Below, one piece after another: positions 28,138 through 39,416 of a stretch of 64,000 bases of DNA. The DNA lies in the NCBI RefSeq assembly GCF_030065885.1, contig NZ_JASJCS010000007.1, positions 46,625 through 110,624 on the forward strand, read 5' to 3'. Below the pieces are notes generated by a model. That model was not told where the DNA came from and made no database searches. It saw only the letters and a program-made list of their open reading frames with translations. The first letter of the stretch is position 1; each line of letters starts with the position of its first letter. The DNA comes from Ilumatobacter sp. (lineage in GTDB: Bacteria; Actinomycetota; Acidimicrobiia; Acidimicrobiales; Ilumatobacteraceae). The position numbers and the translations under genes were made by a program.

Positions 28138-28743
28138 TCAGTCGGTGGACCAGGTGTCGACGGTGGCGTGCATGGCGTCGACGATGCGGTCGATCTCGGC
28201 TTCGTCGCCGGCGCCCCGGGTGGTGACGTCGAGCCCCAGCATCCAGGTGACCAGGAGCTCGGTGCGCTGGGCGATGAGCTCCTCGCTGCCTCCGGCACGC
28301 TCGACGAGGCGCCGCGTGAAGCGTCGAACCGCGTCGCGGTACGCGGGACCGAAGTCCTCGAAGCCGGGGGTCGTGCCGCCGAGCTCGGTGGAGGAGGCGA
28401 CGAGCAGGCAGCCGTGGCGGCTGGTGCCGGACACGACGTCGTCGCGGAGCAACGAGAGGAACGTGTGGATGCCCTCGATGCCGGGGCCGACGCCGTCGAC
28501 GAGCTGCCCGAACATCTCGATCCGGGTGTTCATGTAGCGGCGGAGGACCGTCGCGAACAGCTCCTCCTTGGAGCCGAAGATCCGGTACAGGCTGGGCTTG
28601 TGCACGCCGCTCGACTCGACGAGGTCAGCGACTGAGGTCTGCGAGTAGCCCTTGCGCCAGAAGAGCGCGGTCAGCTCGTCGAGCGCGGTTTCCTCGTCGA
28701 AGGTGCGGGGTCGACCGCGGGGTCGGGCGGGTGCGTCGCTCAT
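28138..28743 (-). CDS. TetR family transcriptional regulator
   Basis: ALDELTALFWRKGYSQTSVADLVESSGVHKPSLYRIFGSKEELFATVLRRYM HTH. Confidence 0.93.
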   Translation of the reverse strand: MSDAPARPRGRPRTFDEETALDELTALFWRKGYSQTSVADLVESSGVHKPSLYRIFGSKEELFATVLRRYMNTRIEMFGQLVDGVGPGIEGIHTFLSLLRDDVVSGTSRHGCLLVASSTELGGTTPGFEDFGPAYRDAVRRFTRRLVERAGGSEELIAQRTELLVTWMLGLDVTTRGAGDEAEIDRIVDAMHATVDTWSTD

Positions 28744-28791
28744 GTCTTCATCAGGGCGCAGGGATTATCGAACCTCATGGTAACAAATCTC

Positions 28792-28820
28792 TTGACACTT
28801 TGGAACCGTTCGGTTCTAAT
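28792..28820 (+). promoter_or_regulatory. sigma70-type promoter overlapping a TetR-like operator
   Basis: TTGACA (28792-28797), 17-nt spacer, TCTAAT (28815-28820); the inverted repeat GAACCG-TT-CGGTTC (28803-28816) fills the spacer. Confidence 0.65.
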
Positions 28821-28852
28821 GAGCGTCACGAACGCACGGAGGAGGCCGACCG

Positions 28853-29722
28853 ATGACCCAGACCCGCGAACCACTCGCCCCGTTCCTCACCGAGCCGTCA
28901 CGGATCGGCACCGAGATCAGCGTGACGGGCAAGTGGGTGCCGACGAAGCCCGGAGGGCGGTTCCGGAAGTCGGACGAGACGAAGGAGATGCTCCAGGAGT
29001 GGGAGGACATCCACGCCGGCGCCCGCGCCGACGAGGGTGTGCTGGCGACCGAGATCAACCATGCGGTCGGCGAGGACGCCGTGCTCGTGCACCACGTGTT
29101 CCGCGACGCCGATGCGATGGTGCACTACTTCGCGACGACGGCGACCGCCCACATGGGCGCCCTCACGAAGGTGGCGAAGCCGGAGCTGCATCTCGTGCGG
29201 GGCGTCGAGGTGCCGGCGGCGGCGCGGGAGGCAATCTCCGCGAAGGGTGTGCCGGTCGCGTTGGGCGAGCTGATCTACGGGTTCGTGAAGCACGACTACC
29301 GGCGACCCGATCCCGAGACGGCGATCCAGGTGACCGCGAAGTGGACCTGCACGCCCGACGACGGCTCGCGGCTGGACGAGCTCGAGCACTGGTGGCAGCA
29401 AGTCGCCACCGATGCCCACTCGATGGAAGAGGGGATGGTGCGGTTCGAGGCCTACCGGGTGGCGGGCGAGGACGCGCTGATCATCCACGAGACGTTCGAG
29501 GACACGAGCGAGCTGAAGTTCCACCTCACGAAGGGCACGGCCGACAAGTACAAGAAGGACATCGACCGGATCGCATCGCCCGAGGTGTACTTCTTCCGGG
29601 GGCCGGTCTCGTGGACGATCCGGACCTACTCGAAGTTCATGCACCTGCCGGCCACGTACTCCAGCCTCGGGAGCAACCACACGCGGGCCGGTGGCACGAT
29701 GAGCGAGGGAACGACCGCATAG
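28853..29722 (+). CDS. two-domain ABM-like protein of unknown function
   Basis: ORF 289 aa preceded by GGAGGAGG; two similar segments each with ...DALIIHETFED.../...DAVLVHHVFRD... patterns as in dimeric alpha-beta barrel domains. Confidence 0.7.
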   Translation: MTQTREPLAPFLTEPSRIGTEISVTGKWVPTKPGGRFRKSDETKEMLQEWEDIHAGARADEGVLATEINHAVGEDAVLVHHVFRDADAMVHYFATTATAHMGALTKVAKPELHLVRGVEVPAAAREAISAKGVPVALGELIYGFVKHDYRRPDPETAIQVTAKWTCTPDDGSRLDELEHWWQQVATDAHSMEEGMVRFEAYRVAGEDALIIHETFEDTSELKFHLTKGTADKYKKDIDRIASPEVYFFRGPVSWTIRTYSKFMHLPATYSSLGSNHTRAGGTMSEGTTA

Positions 29723-29736
29723 CCCGAGACCGACCG

Positions 29737-30969
29737 TCAGCGGTCGGCGTCGTGGCGGAGCTCGTCGATCGCATCGTCGAGATCGTGCCTGGAGCCGGCG
29801 CGGCTCGCCAGGTCGTGGGGGTCGAACCCCTGTTCCACGACGAGTCGCCGTGACGCAGCGACGTACCACGGGAGCCCCCCGGCTCGTGGGGTCTCATCGC
29901 TGGAGAGCTGTCGAACCGCATCGACGACGGGTTGTTCGAAGCCCCACAGCGTGAGCAGGTGGGCGCCGACCTCGAACCGGTCACCGCCGAAGATCGCTCG
30001 CTCGGCACCGAGGTAGGTCGAGACGTTGACTGGTTGGGCGATGCTCGGGGCGATGTCGGGGACGCGGCCCAGGACGAGCAGACCGATCTCCGACACCACG
30101 CCGGTGAGGTACGCCACGGCCGAGGTCTCCGACGAGGCGCGATCGCGGATCGCCAGCGCACGCGCGCCGAGCGCCACCGCTCTCGACCGGCCGGCGAGTC
30201 GGTCCAGATCGACCCACGTGTCGACGTCTTCGTCGGGCTGGAACAGCCGGTTGCCGAGCACGACGAAGCGAATCAGGTCGAGGCCCACCAAGGTGATCGC
30301 TCGGCTCACCGACGTGACCCGTTCGGCCATCCCGTACAGCGAGGAGTTGACGAGCCGCAGGACCTCGCCGGTCAGCGCCACGTCCTGAGCGATCTCGTTG
30401 GCGAGGAGGTCGGCGGAGCAATCCTCCGCCAGGATCATCTCGCCGAGCCGCACGAACATCGCCGGTGGACTCGGCAGGTGATCGACTCGTCCGACCAACG
30501 TCCTGACCGGATCGCGCAGGGTGGTGCTGGCCGCGCTCCGGACGTGGTCGATCAGATCGACGAGGACCTCGATGTCCACGGGCACCGACACGAACTGATG
30601 GGCGACGCCGATCAGACCGAGCACCACACCACGATCGGATCGGCCCGACAGGACGACCCGAGCGGTGTGCGGGGAGATCCGACGCACCTCGTCGAGGAGA
30701 TCGGCCACCGGGAGCGCGGACACGTCCACGTGCGTGGCCACGACGTCGACGCGCGGGAGTTCGTCGAACAGCGCGAGCGCCGCCTGTCCGGTCTCGACGA
30801 CGTGCACGTCCCACACGTCCTGCCGACGGGTCATGGCGGCACGCATCGGCTCGACGACTGCGGGGTCGCTGCCGACGAACACGACCGTTGCCGTACCGTT
30901 GGCAGCTGTCTCGTCCACGCCGGGATCGTCGACCACGGCCTGGAACGCCCCGGACTTCACCGAACTCAT
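29737..30969 (-). CDS. HDOD-domain protein with N-terminal receiver-like domain
   Basis: ATG 30969 in ORF 29737..31410; LPSPPAMFVRLGEMI, LTGEVLRLVNSSLYGMAERVTSVSRAITLVGLDLIRFVVL (HDOD). Confidence 0.8.
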   Translation of the reverse strand: MSSVKSGAFQAVVDDPGVDETAANGTATVVFVGSDPAVVEPMRAAMTRRQDVWDVHVVETGQAALALFDELPRVDVVATHVDVSALPVADLLDEVRRISPHTARVVLSGRSDRGVVLGLIGVAHQFVSVPVDIEVLVDLIDHVRSAASTTLRDPVRTLVGRVDHLPSPPAMFVRLGEMILAEDCSADLLANEIAQDVALTGEVLRLVNSSLYGMAERVTSVSRAITLVGLDLIRFVVLGNRLFQPDEDVDTWVDLDRLAGRSRAVALGARALAIRDRASSETSAVAYLTGVVSEIGLLVLGRVPDIAPSIAQPVNVSTYLGAERAIFGGDRFEVGAHLLTLWGFEQPVVDAVRQLSSDETPRAGGLPWYVAASRRLVVEQGFDPHDLASRAGSRHDLDDAIDELRHDADR

Positions 30970-31170
30970 CGACCCTCCGTCAGGGCTCGGCCCGCGTCGG
31001 GCAGATCTCCGACCACGTGGCCGACCTGCACACGTTCGGGTTTCCAGATGCTCGGCACGGTCGCCCATTCCTCCTCGATGCGTGCGACCCTGGCACCGAC
31101 GCACACCTTCCAACGGTCCGGACGTCGTCGCCGCAGGCCCGCAGGCGCGGGTCGCTCGTAGCATGCTCGA

Positions 31171-31533
31171 ATGGCCCTGGAGTTGGAGCAGGTCGTGATC
31201 GATGCTCGCGATCCTGTGGCGCTCGGCCGGTGGTGGGCCGACGCGCTCGGCTGGGTGATCGTGAGCGACGACGCTCACGAGTTCGAGATCCGGGCGACGC
31301 CCGACCGGTTGCCCGGGATCCTCTTCGAACCGGTCGACGCGAGGAAGCCGACGGAGAAGAACCGACTCCACCTGGACTTCCGACCAGGGGACCAGGACGC
31401 GGAGGTGCACCGACTCCTCGCGCTCGGGGCCTCACGCGTCGACGTGGGACAGGGCGACGTGACGTGGATCGTCTTGGCCGACCCCGAAGGCAACGAGTTC
31501 TGCGTGCTGAGGGCTCGGCAAGCGTCCTCGTAG
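31171..31533 (+). CDS. VOC (glyoxalase-like) family protein
   Basis: LEQVVIDARDPVALGRWWADALGW...KNRLHLDFRP...VLADPEGNEFCVL. Confidence 0.82.
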   Translation: MALELEQVVIDARDPVALGRWWADALGWVIVSDDAHEFEIRATPDRLPGILFEPVDARKPTEKNRLHLDFRPGDQDAEVHRLLALGASRVDVGQGDVTWIVLADPEGNEFCVLRARQASS

Positions 31534-31616
31534 CCCGCCCGCCGCTCGTCGCAGGAACCCTCGACCGACACGCACGGCTTGACGTCAACCGTGGTCGAAG
31601 TCGTACGGTCGCTGGC

Positions 31617-32426
31617 ATGTCCGCACCGCACCGTCCCGTCCGCATCGGCGTCCAACTGCATCCCCAGCACGCCGACTACGCCGCCATCCGTGATGCCGTC
31701 GCCCGGGCCGAGGACCTGGGCGCCGACGTCGTCTACAACTGGGACCACTTCTTCCCCCTGTACGGCGACGCCGACGGCAAGCACTTCGAGGCCTGGACGA
31801 TGTTGGCGGCGTGGGCGGAACAGACGTCGCGGATCGAGATCGGCTGTCTCGTCACGTGCAACTCGTACCGCAACCCGAACCTGCTCGCCGACATGGCTCG
31901 CTCGATCGACCACATCAGCGGCGGCCGGCTGATCCTCGGCATGGGATCCGGATGGTTCGAGCGCGACTACGACGAGTACGGCTACGAGTTCGGGACGGTC
32001 GGGAGCCGCCTCGACCGGCTCGGGGAGAACCTGCCGGTGATCAAGGACCGGTGGTCGAAGCTCAATCCGGCACCCAGCCGCGACATCCCGATCCTGATCG
32101 GCGGTGTCGGCCCGAGGAAGACGCTCCGCTTCGTCGCCGAGCATGCGCAGATCTGGCATGCCTTGTTCCCCGGGTCACCCGGCGACGTCAGCGGCTCGGT
32201 CGACACCCTGCGGAACTGGTGCGCCGAGTACGGCCGGGACCCTGCGGAGATCGAGGCCGGCATCGGGCTCCAGCCCGGCGACGCACCGCGGGTGCTCGCC
32301 GAGCACGCCGACGAGTACCTGTCGCTGGGGTTCACCCAGTTCACGTTCGGGACGAACGGACCCGACTACTCGTACGCGGGTCTCGAGGACTGGCTCGCCT
32401 GGCGCGACGACGTCAACGCTCGCTGA
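31617..32426 (+). CDS. LLM-class F420-dependent oxidoreductase
   Basis: ATG 31617; VRIGVQLHPQHADYAAIRDAVARAEDLGADVVYNWDHFFP; ISGGRLILGMGSGWFERDYDEYG. Confidence 0.88.
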   Translation: MSAPHRPVRIGVQLHPQHADYAAIRDAVARAEDLGADVVYNWDHFFPLYGDADGKHFEAWTMLAAWAEQTSRIEIGCLVTCNSYRNPNLLADMARSIDHISGGRLILGMGSGWFERDYDEYGYEFGTVGSRLDRLGENLPVIKDRWSKLNPAPSRDIPILIGGVGPRKTLRFVAEHAQIWHALFPGSPGDVSGSVDTLRNWCAEYGRDPAEIEAGIGLQPGDAPRVLAEHADEYLSLGFTQFTFGTNGPDYSYAGLEDWLAWRDDVNAR

Positions 32427-32471
32427 GCGGGCGATCGCGTGAGGTTCCTGCGCACGATTGGCGCAACAGCC

Positions 32472-34124
<1,653 letters not shown>

Positions 34125-34353
34125 CGTGCCCTCCCGATCTGTGACTGGGCGCTCGTCACCCGGCCGCGAGCGTACCGTCGGCCCGCTGGCTGGGTCCGTG
34201 CCAGGGCACGATCCCGTCGCCGCTCGCCGAGGCGCCTCGGATCCTGGGATGCCCGCCGATCCCGGCCTTCTTCGAATCCGAACCGTCGTTGCTCGGCCTC
34301 ACGACCCACTCCATGCCGGCCGGGGTGTGGGAAGCTGGTGCGGGCGATCGGTG

Positions 34354-34599
34354 ATGAGCGTGCGGACCTGGATCGAACGAGTGCTCGGCGGCGGGGCCGA
34401 GGACGCCGACCCGGACGAGTTCGTCGAGTTCGCCGTCGTGCGCATCACCGAGGGTCCGATGCTCGTCGCCCGCCTGCAGCAGGCCGGCATCGACGCGATC
34501 GGCGACGAGGCCTTCAGCTACGTCACCGACAGCACGAGCCAGTATCGAGTGATGGTGCGACGCCGGGATGTCGACACAGCCGCCCGCGTGCGGGCCTGA
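34354..34599 (+). CDS. small protein of unknown function
   Basis: 81 aa: MSVRTWIERVLGGGAEDADPDEFVEFAVVRITEGPMLVARLQQAGIDAIGDEAF...; resembles DUF2007-like signal-transducing fold. Confidence 0.5.
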   Translation: MSVRTWIERVLGGGAEDADPDEFVEFAVVRITEGPMLVARLQQAGIDAIGDEAFSYVTDSTSQYRVMVRRRDVDTAARVRA

Positions 34600-34640
34600 C
34601 GCACCTCACGTTCGGGTCGGGCGTCGACGACTCATCGGCC

Positions 34641-35267
34641 TCAGCGCTCGCGGACGTCGGCGAGCACGACCGGGTCGGTGTGCCCCTCCCATGTGGCCGT
34701 GAGGCCGATGGCGGGGCGCGGTCCGGGGACGAGGCGCCGGAACACGGTCATCTCGAACCGGTCGTTGTGGAACACGATCTCCGTCGGGTCGCTGGCGGGT
34801 TGTGCTTCGAAGCCGTCGACCGCGACTCGTTCCTGCGTCCAACCCCCACCCTGGATGCGCACGCCGGCCGGCGCGACGAGCCAGCGACCGTCGACCTCGA
34901 CCATGCCGATCGCCTCGCCCTGCCCGGTCATGGCGACGGCGGCGAGCATCACGACGAACTGCGGGTCCGCCAGCCCGTCGTACACCCAGCGCGTGCCGAG
35001 CGCTGAGTGCTCGGTCTGGCCGACGAGGGAGGCGTCGGCCCCCTCGACCGGTGCCTCCCGGTAGGTCAGCGGCACCTGGAGCAGCATTCCGCCCGCGCTG
35101 ACGACGTGGGTCTCCATGCCGACCCGCCCCTCGGGGTCGTCGAAGCGGAAGGCGCCGATGACCTCCAGGGGGGCGTCGGCCGGCGGACCCCACGGCTGGG
35201 TCGGCGCCCATTCGGCGATGAGCTCGGCCTTGGTCGGCGTCAGGGTCGCACGATGGAAGAGAGCCAT
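34641..35267 (-). CDS. CG0192-like / maltokinase N-terminal-cap-like protein
   Basis: [26 protein letters not shown]...[38 protein letters not shown]. Confidence 0.6.
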   Translation of the reverse strand: MALFHRATLTPTKAELIAEWAPTQPWGPPADAPLEVIGAFRFDDPEGRVGMETHVVSAGGMLLQVPLTYREAPVEGADASLVGQTEHSALGTRWVYDGLADPQFVVMLAAVAMTGQGEAIGMVEVDGRWLVAPAGVRIQGGGWTQERVAVDGFEAQPASDPTEIVFHNDRFEMTVFRRLVPGPRPAIGLTATWEGHTDPVVLADVRER

Positions 35268-35502
35268 GGGTCGAGACTATGGCAGGTTGCCCCGGGTCGC
35301 CGGCCGGATCGAGCGCCCGGAGGCTCTGTGCGGCGAGCCTCCGGCCGGAGGGGTGCACGCGACGTACATCGCGCGTGTCCGGTCGAACAAGGGACTCCGC
35401 CTCTAGCGGCCCGGGCTGCCGTTCTGCGCACGATGGCGAAGGTGGGTTCCGCCCACTCGCCAACGTCACAGCAGCGCCCGAGCAGCGGAGGTGTGAGCGC
35501 AG

Positions 35503-35787
35503 ATGAAACCGGACATCGTCATCCACGACCCGACCGATTCGGTCGGCGTGGCCGTGGTCGAGGGGATCGAGGCGGACCAGGAGTTGGCCGTCTGGATCAT
35601 GGACACGAACGAGTCGGCGTCGGTGGTGTCGAAGGAACCGATCCCGCTCGGGCACAAGATCGCCATGGTGAACCTCACCGACGGCGACACCCTCGTCAAG
35701 TACGGCCACGACATCGGGCGGATGATCGCCAGCTGTCCGATCGGCGGCCACGTCCACGTCCACAACGCCAAGACCAAGCGGTGGTGA
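35503..35787 (+). CDS. UxaA family / sulfolactate sulfo-lyase alpha-like (SuyA-like) subunit
   Basis: 94 aa: FIVHDP-like [34 protein letters not shown]...PLGHKIAM...[10 protein letters not shown]...[14 protein letters not shown]. Confidence 0.7.
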   Translation: MKPDIVIHDPTDSVGVAVVEGIEADQELAVWIMDTNESASVVSKEPIPLGHKIAMVNLTDGDTLVKYGHDIGRMIASCPIGGHVHVHNAKTKRW

Positions 35788-35792
35788 GCACG

Positions 35793-36971
35793 ATGACCGA
35801 CGGAACCAGCGCCAGGACCATCCACGCCTTCCGCCGCGACGACGGGCGGGTCGGCATCCGCAACCACGTCATCGTCCTCCCGGTGGATGACATCTCGAAC
35901 GCCTGCGCCGAGAAGGTCGCCGCCAACGTCGAGGGCACGCTCGCGCTCCCGCACGCGTACGGCCGCCTCCAGTTCGGCCCCGACCTCGAGCTGACGTTCG
36001 ACACGCTGATCGGTACCGGCGCCAATCCCAACGTCGCTGCGGCGATCGTGATCGGCATCGAACCGAAGTGGACCCAGCGCGTCGTCGACGGCATCGCCAA
36101 GACCGGCAAGCCGGTGGCCGGCTTCTCGATCGAGGAGCACGGCGATCTCGAGATCGCGGCCGTCGCCGGCCGCAAGGCGCAGGAGTTCGTGCAGTACGCC
36201 ACCGAGCTGCAACGCGAGGAGGTGCCGCTCAGCGCACTGTGGATCGCCGCCAAGTGTGGCGAGTCAGACACGACCTCCGGCCTCGCCAGCAACCCCACGG
36301 TCGGCAACCTGATGGACAAGCTCGAACCGCAGGGCAACTACCTGTGCTTCGGCGAGACGTCCGAGCTGACCGGCGCCGAGATGGTGTGCGCCGAGCGCGC
36401 GGCCACGCCCGAGGTGCGCGAGAAGTTCCTCGAGACGTGGAACGCGTACAACGACATGATCAACCGTCACAAGACGAGCGACCTGTCCGAGAGCCAGCCG
36501 ACCGCCGGCAACATCGCCGGCGGCCTCACCACGATCGAGGAGAAGGCGTTCGGCAACCTCCAGAAGATCGGCAAGACGTCGCAGTTCATCGACGTGCTCA
36601 CGCCCGCCCAGCCGCCGACCAAGGGCCCCGGGCTGTACTTCATGGACACGTCGTCAGCGGCTGCCGAGTGCAACACGCTGCAGGCCGCCGCCGGCTTCGC
36701 GCTCCACATCTTCACCACCGGCCAGGGCAACATCATCGGTCACCCGATCATGCCGGTCGTCAAGGTCACCGCCAATCCCCGAACCGCGCGGCTGATGGCC
36801 GATCACATCGACGTCGACGTGTCCGGCCTGCTGCGCGGCGAGCTGACCCTCGACGAGGCCGGCGACAACCTGATCGACGTGGTCGTGCGCACCGCCAACG
36901 GCCGCATGACGTGCGCCGAGACGCTCGGCCACCGCGAGTTCATCTTCACCAAGCTCTACCAGAGCGCCTAA
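35793..36971 (+). CDS. UxaA family / sulfolactate sulfo-lyase beta-like (SuyB-like) subunit
   Basis: [73 protein letters not shown]; alternative GTG start at 35784 overlaps the upstream stop. Confidence 0.75.
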   Translation: MTDGTSARTIHAFRRDDGRVGIRNHVIVLPVDDISNACAEKVAANVEGTLALPHAYGRLQFGPDLELTFDTLIGTGANPNVAAAIVIGIEPKWTQRVVDGIAKTGKPVAGFSIEEHGDLEIAAVAGRKAQEFVQYATELQREEVPLSALWIAAKCGESDTTSGLASNPTVGNLMDKLEPQGNYLCFGETSELTGAEMVCAERAATPEVREKFLETWNAYNDMINRHKTSDLSESQPTAGNIAGGLTTIEEKAFGNLQKIGKTSQFIDVLTPAQPPTKGPGLYFMDTSSAAAECNTLQAAAGFALHIFTTGQGNIIGHPIMPVVKVTANPRTARLMADHIDVDVSGLLRGELTLDEAGDNLIDVVVRTANGRMTCAETLGHREFIFTKLYQSA

Positions 36972-36973
36972 CC

Positions 36974-37004
36974 GTTACAGAGGGTGTCAGACACCTTCTG
37001 TAAC
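36974..37004. terminator. 15-bp palindrome between convergent genes
   Basis: GTTACAGAGGGTGTC-A-GACACCTTCTGTAAC (one mismatch), overlapping the 3' end of the minus-strand CDS. Confidence 0.55.
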
Positions 37005-37463
37005 ACGTTCCAGTACTGCGACCGGGAGGCGGCGGTCGGTGAGCTCTTGGTAGCTGGCGAAGTCGGGGTAGCCCGCGGTCAGGAGGCTCCAGCACTCGTC
37101 TCGCTCGTCGCCCTCCGGCAGCTCCCGCGCCGCGACCCACCACCGGTCGGCGCCGACCTGCACCTGGGTGCGCTCGGCCGCCATCAGGTTGCGATACCAG
37201 TTCGGCGTCTGGGGGTTGCCGCCGTTGGAGCCGCAGACGAGGAGGTCGTCGCCGCGGCGCACCAGCATCAGCATCACCGGTCGCGGCTCGCCGCTGGTCC
37301 GTCCGACGACGTCGAGCAGGAACACCGGCTTGCCGAGGAACTTCGGGAACCGCTTGCCGTCGCTCTTGCGGTAGCGCGCAACGTGTTGACGGGCCGACGC
37401 CTTCGCCAACCCTCCCATGCGGGTACTCAGGAAGTTGGCGATCCGGCCGGTGAACGACGGCAT
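36987..37463 (-). CDS. deazaflavin (F420)-dependent nitroreductase family protein
   Basis: VFLLDVVGRTSGEPRPVMLMLVRRGDDLLVCGSNGGNPQTPNWYRNLMA (DDN family). Confidence 0.9.
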   Translation of the reverse strand: MPSFTGRIANFLSTRMGGLAKASARQHVARYRKSDGKRFPKFLGKPVFLLDVVGRTSGEPRPVMLMLVRRGDDLLVCGSNGGNPQTPNWYRNLMAAERTQVQVGADRWWVAARELPEGDERDECWSLLTAGYPDFASYQELTDRRLPVAVLERVTEGV

Positions 37464-37633
37464 GCAAGGGACTCTAGAGCCGCATCGTTACGAGTTGTGC
37501 CTGGGGCTTCAGCGGAGAGGTACGCCTTGCGCGGCGAACGGCTTGCTCGTCGCCTTGCTTCGCAGGCGACTCCGTGCACGGCAACGGTTGGGTCGCCCCG
37601 CCTCTCGGCTGGGCTCCCTTGCACAACCCGTGA

Positions 37634-38464
37634 CTATGCGACGGGGACGGCGTAGACGACGATGTTCTGGCGGTAGCGGCGGATGTCGGGATTGAAGTCG
37701 CCGCCGCAGGTGATCAGCACCAGCGTCTCGGGGCCCGTGTTGCGCCAGATCCGCTCACGGGGGAGTGCGTCCTTGTCGTACATCGTGCGCTCGGTGACCT
37801 CGTACGTGCGAGTGGTGCCGTCCTCGAGCGCCACGTCGACGCGGGCGCCGGGCTCGAGCTCGCCGAGCTTGAGGAACGGACCGAGATCGCCGTTCCAGGT
37901 GACGTGGGCCGCCAGCACGGTGGCGCCCTCGTGGCCCGGTGCGGCACCGTAGCGATACCAACCGATCTCGGTGGCGCCGGGCACTTCCAGCGCCCCGTCG
38001 TCGCGGAGCCCGACGTCGCGGACCGCGCCGTCGAGGCCGAGCTCGTCGATGACCAACCCGTTCGGGCGAACGCGCGGTTCGATGTCCTCGGGGATCGCCG
38101 TGCCGCGCTCGCCGACGAGCGCGGCGAGCGGCGAGAGCGGCACGGTCGACGTCGTGGTGGTCGGATCGGTGGCGGGGGTGGTCGGGTTCGTGTCCAGGGA
38201 CTCGGCCGGCGCAGCCGGCGCCGACCGCTCGTCCGACCCGTCCGACTCATCCGACTCGGCCGACGACGTCACCAGCGGGGCGATCGTCGACGGGGGCGCC
38301 AGGGCGACGGCGTCCTCGACCACCAGGACGGCCGAGTCGTCGTCACCGCCGGCAACTGCGTAGACGCCGAGGCCCGCGCCCAGCACGGCCGCCCCGACGC
38401 CGAGCGCGAGCAACGCCCGACCCGCGGCCGTTGCACGGCGGTGGGGTCGGGCGTTGCTCGTCAC
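37634..38464 (-). CDS. class F sortase
   Basis: ATEIGWYRYGAAPGHEGATVLAAHVTWNGDLGPFLKLGEL; TLVILTCGG-like LVLITCGGDFNPDIRRYRQNIVVYA; N-terminal TM. Confidence 0.88.
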   Translation of the reverse strand: MTSNARPHRRATAAGRALLALGVGAAVLGAGLGVYAVAGGDDDSAVLVVEDAVALAPPSTIAPLVTSSAESDESDGSDERSAPAAPAESLDTNPTTPATDPTTTTSTVPLSPLAALVGERGTAIPEDIEPRVRPNGLVIDELGLDGAVRDVGLRDDGALEVPGATEIGWYRYGAAPGHEGATVLAAHVTWNGDLGPFLKLGELEPGARVDVALEDGTTRTYEVTERTMYDKDALPRERIWRNTGPETLVLITCGGDFNPDIRRYRQNIVVYAVPVA

Positions 38465-38472
38465 GGGTGGGT

Positions 38473-39285
38473 TCAGCTCTCGACGGTGCGGCGGCGGAGC
38501 ACGAACGCACCACCGGCCAGCACCATCATGCCCGCCGCTGCAGCCAGCAGCGCGGCATTCACCGAGTCACCCACCGGCTCACCGGTGTCGACCGCGGTCG
38601 GAGCGGGCGTCGCATCGCCGTCACCGGCCGACTCGAGCTCGACCGTCTGGGTCAGGAAGGTGAACGAACCGTCGTCGAGCGAGCCGACGGCGTAGACGAT
38701 CAGGTTCACACCGGCCGACACGTTCACCGTCGGGACGTCGGCGATCGGGTCGCCGCCGGCCGGGGCGATCTGCGCACCGGCGATCTCGCCGGCCGGCACG
38801 TCGAGCTCGGCGCTGTCGCCGTTGGCGGCGCCCTCGATCGGGCGGGCGTCACCGAGCACCACGTCGACCGCAGGCGCTGCGGCGGTGTGGCGAACCGTCA
38901 GGCGTCCGTTGCCGTCACCGGCGTCGGCCTCGTTGTTCTCGAACGGCGTCACCGTCGGGTTGCCGTCGGCGTCGAGGTGTGCGATGACGGTCCAGTTGCC
39001 CGCGTCGGGCACGGCGAACTCGGCGACGGGGCCGATCACCACGTCTTCGGTGCCGGCGGCGCGGACCTCGAGGTTGACGAGCGTCTGACCGGCGAACGCC
39101 GTGAGGTCCGCGGTGTCACCGGGCTCGAACCCGGGGACGACGACGTCGCCGTCGACCGCGACGTCGACGGTCGCACCGGGGATGCCGTGGAGGAGCGTGA
39201 CCGCGACGCCATCTTGTGCGTTGGCCACGCCGGGAGCGATGGCAACCGCAGCGAGCGCTGCGATGCCTGCGAGAATTCGCTTCAT
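38473..39285 (-). CDS. DUF4397 domain cell-surface protein with C-terminal anchor
   Basis: ATG 39285; signal peptide; VTLLHGIPGATVDVAVDGDVVVPGFEPGDTADLTAFAGQTLVNLEVRAAG; C-terminal VDTGEP-hydrophobic-RRR. Confidence 0.82.
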   Translation of the reverse strand: MKRILAGIAALAAVAIAPGVANAQDGVAVTLLHGIPGATVDVAVDGDVVVPGFEPGDTADLTAFAGQTLVNLEVRAAGTEDVVIGPVAEFAVPDAGNWTVIAHLDADGNPTVTPFENNEADAGDGNGRLTVRHTAAAPAVDVVLGDARPIEGAANGDSAELDVPAGEIAGAQIAPAGGDPIADVPTVNVSAGVNLIVYAVGSLDDGSFTFLTQTVELESAGDGDATPAPTAVDTGEPVGDSVNAALLAAAAGMMVLAGGAFVLRRRTVES

Positions 39286-39416
39286 GGGAAGTGTCTGCCT
39301 TTCGGTTTGAGGTCGCCCGGGCACGACCGTCCCCAGACTCACCCGCTGCTACGGACCGACCGCCGGATCTGGATGCAGCGAGGACGAAGTTTCTCTCGCT
39401 CATGTCCGGTCAGGCC

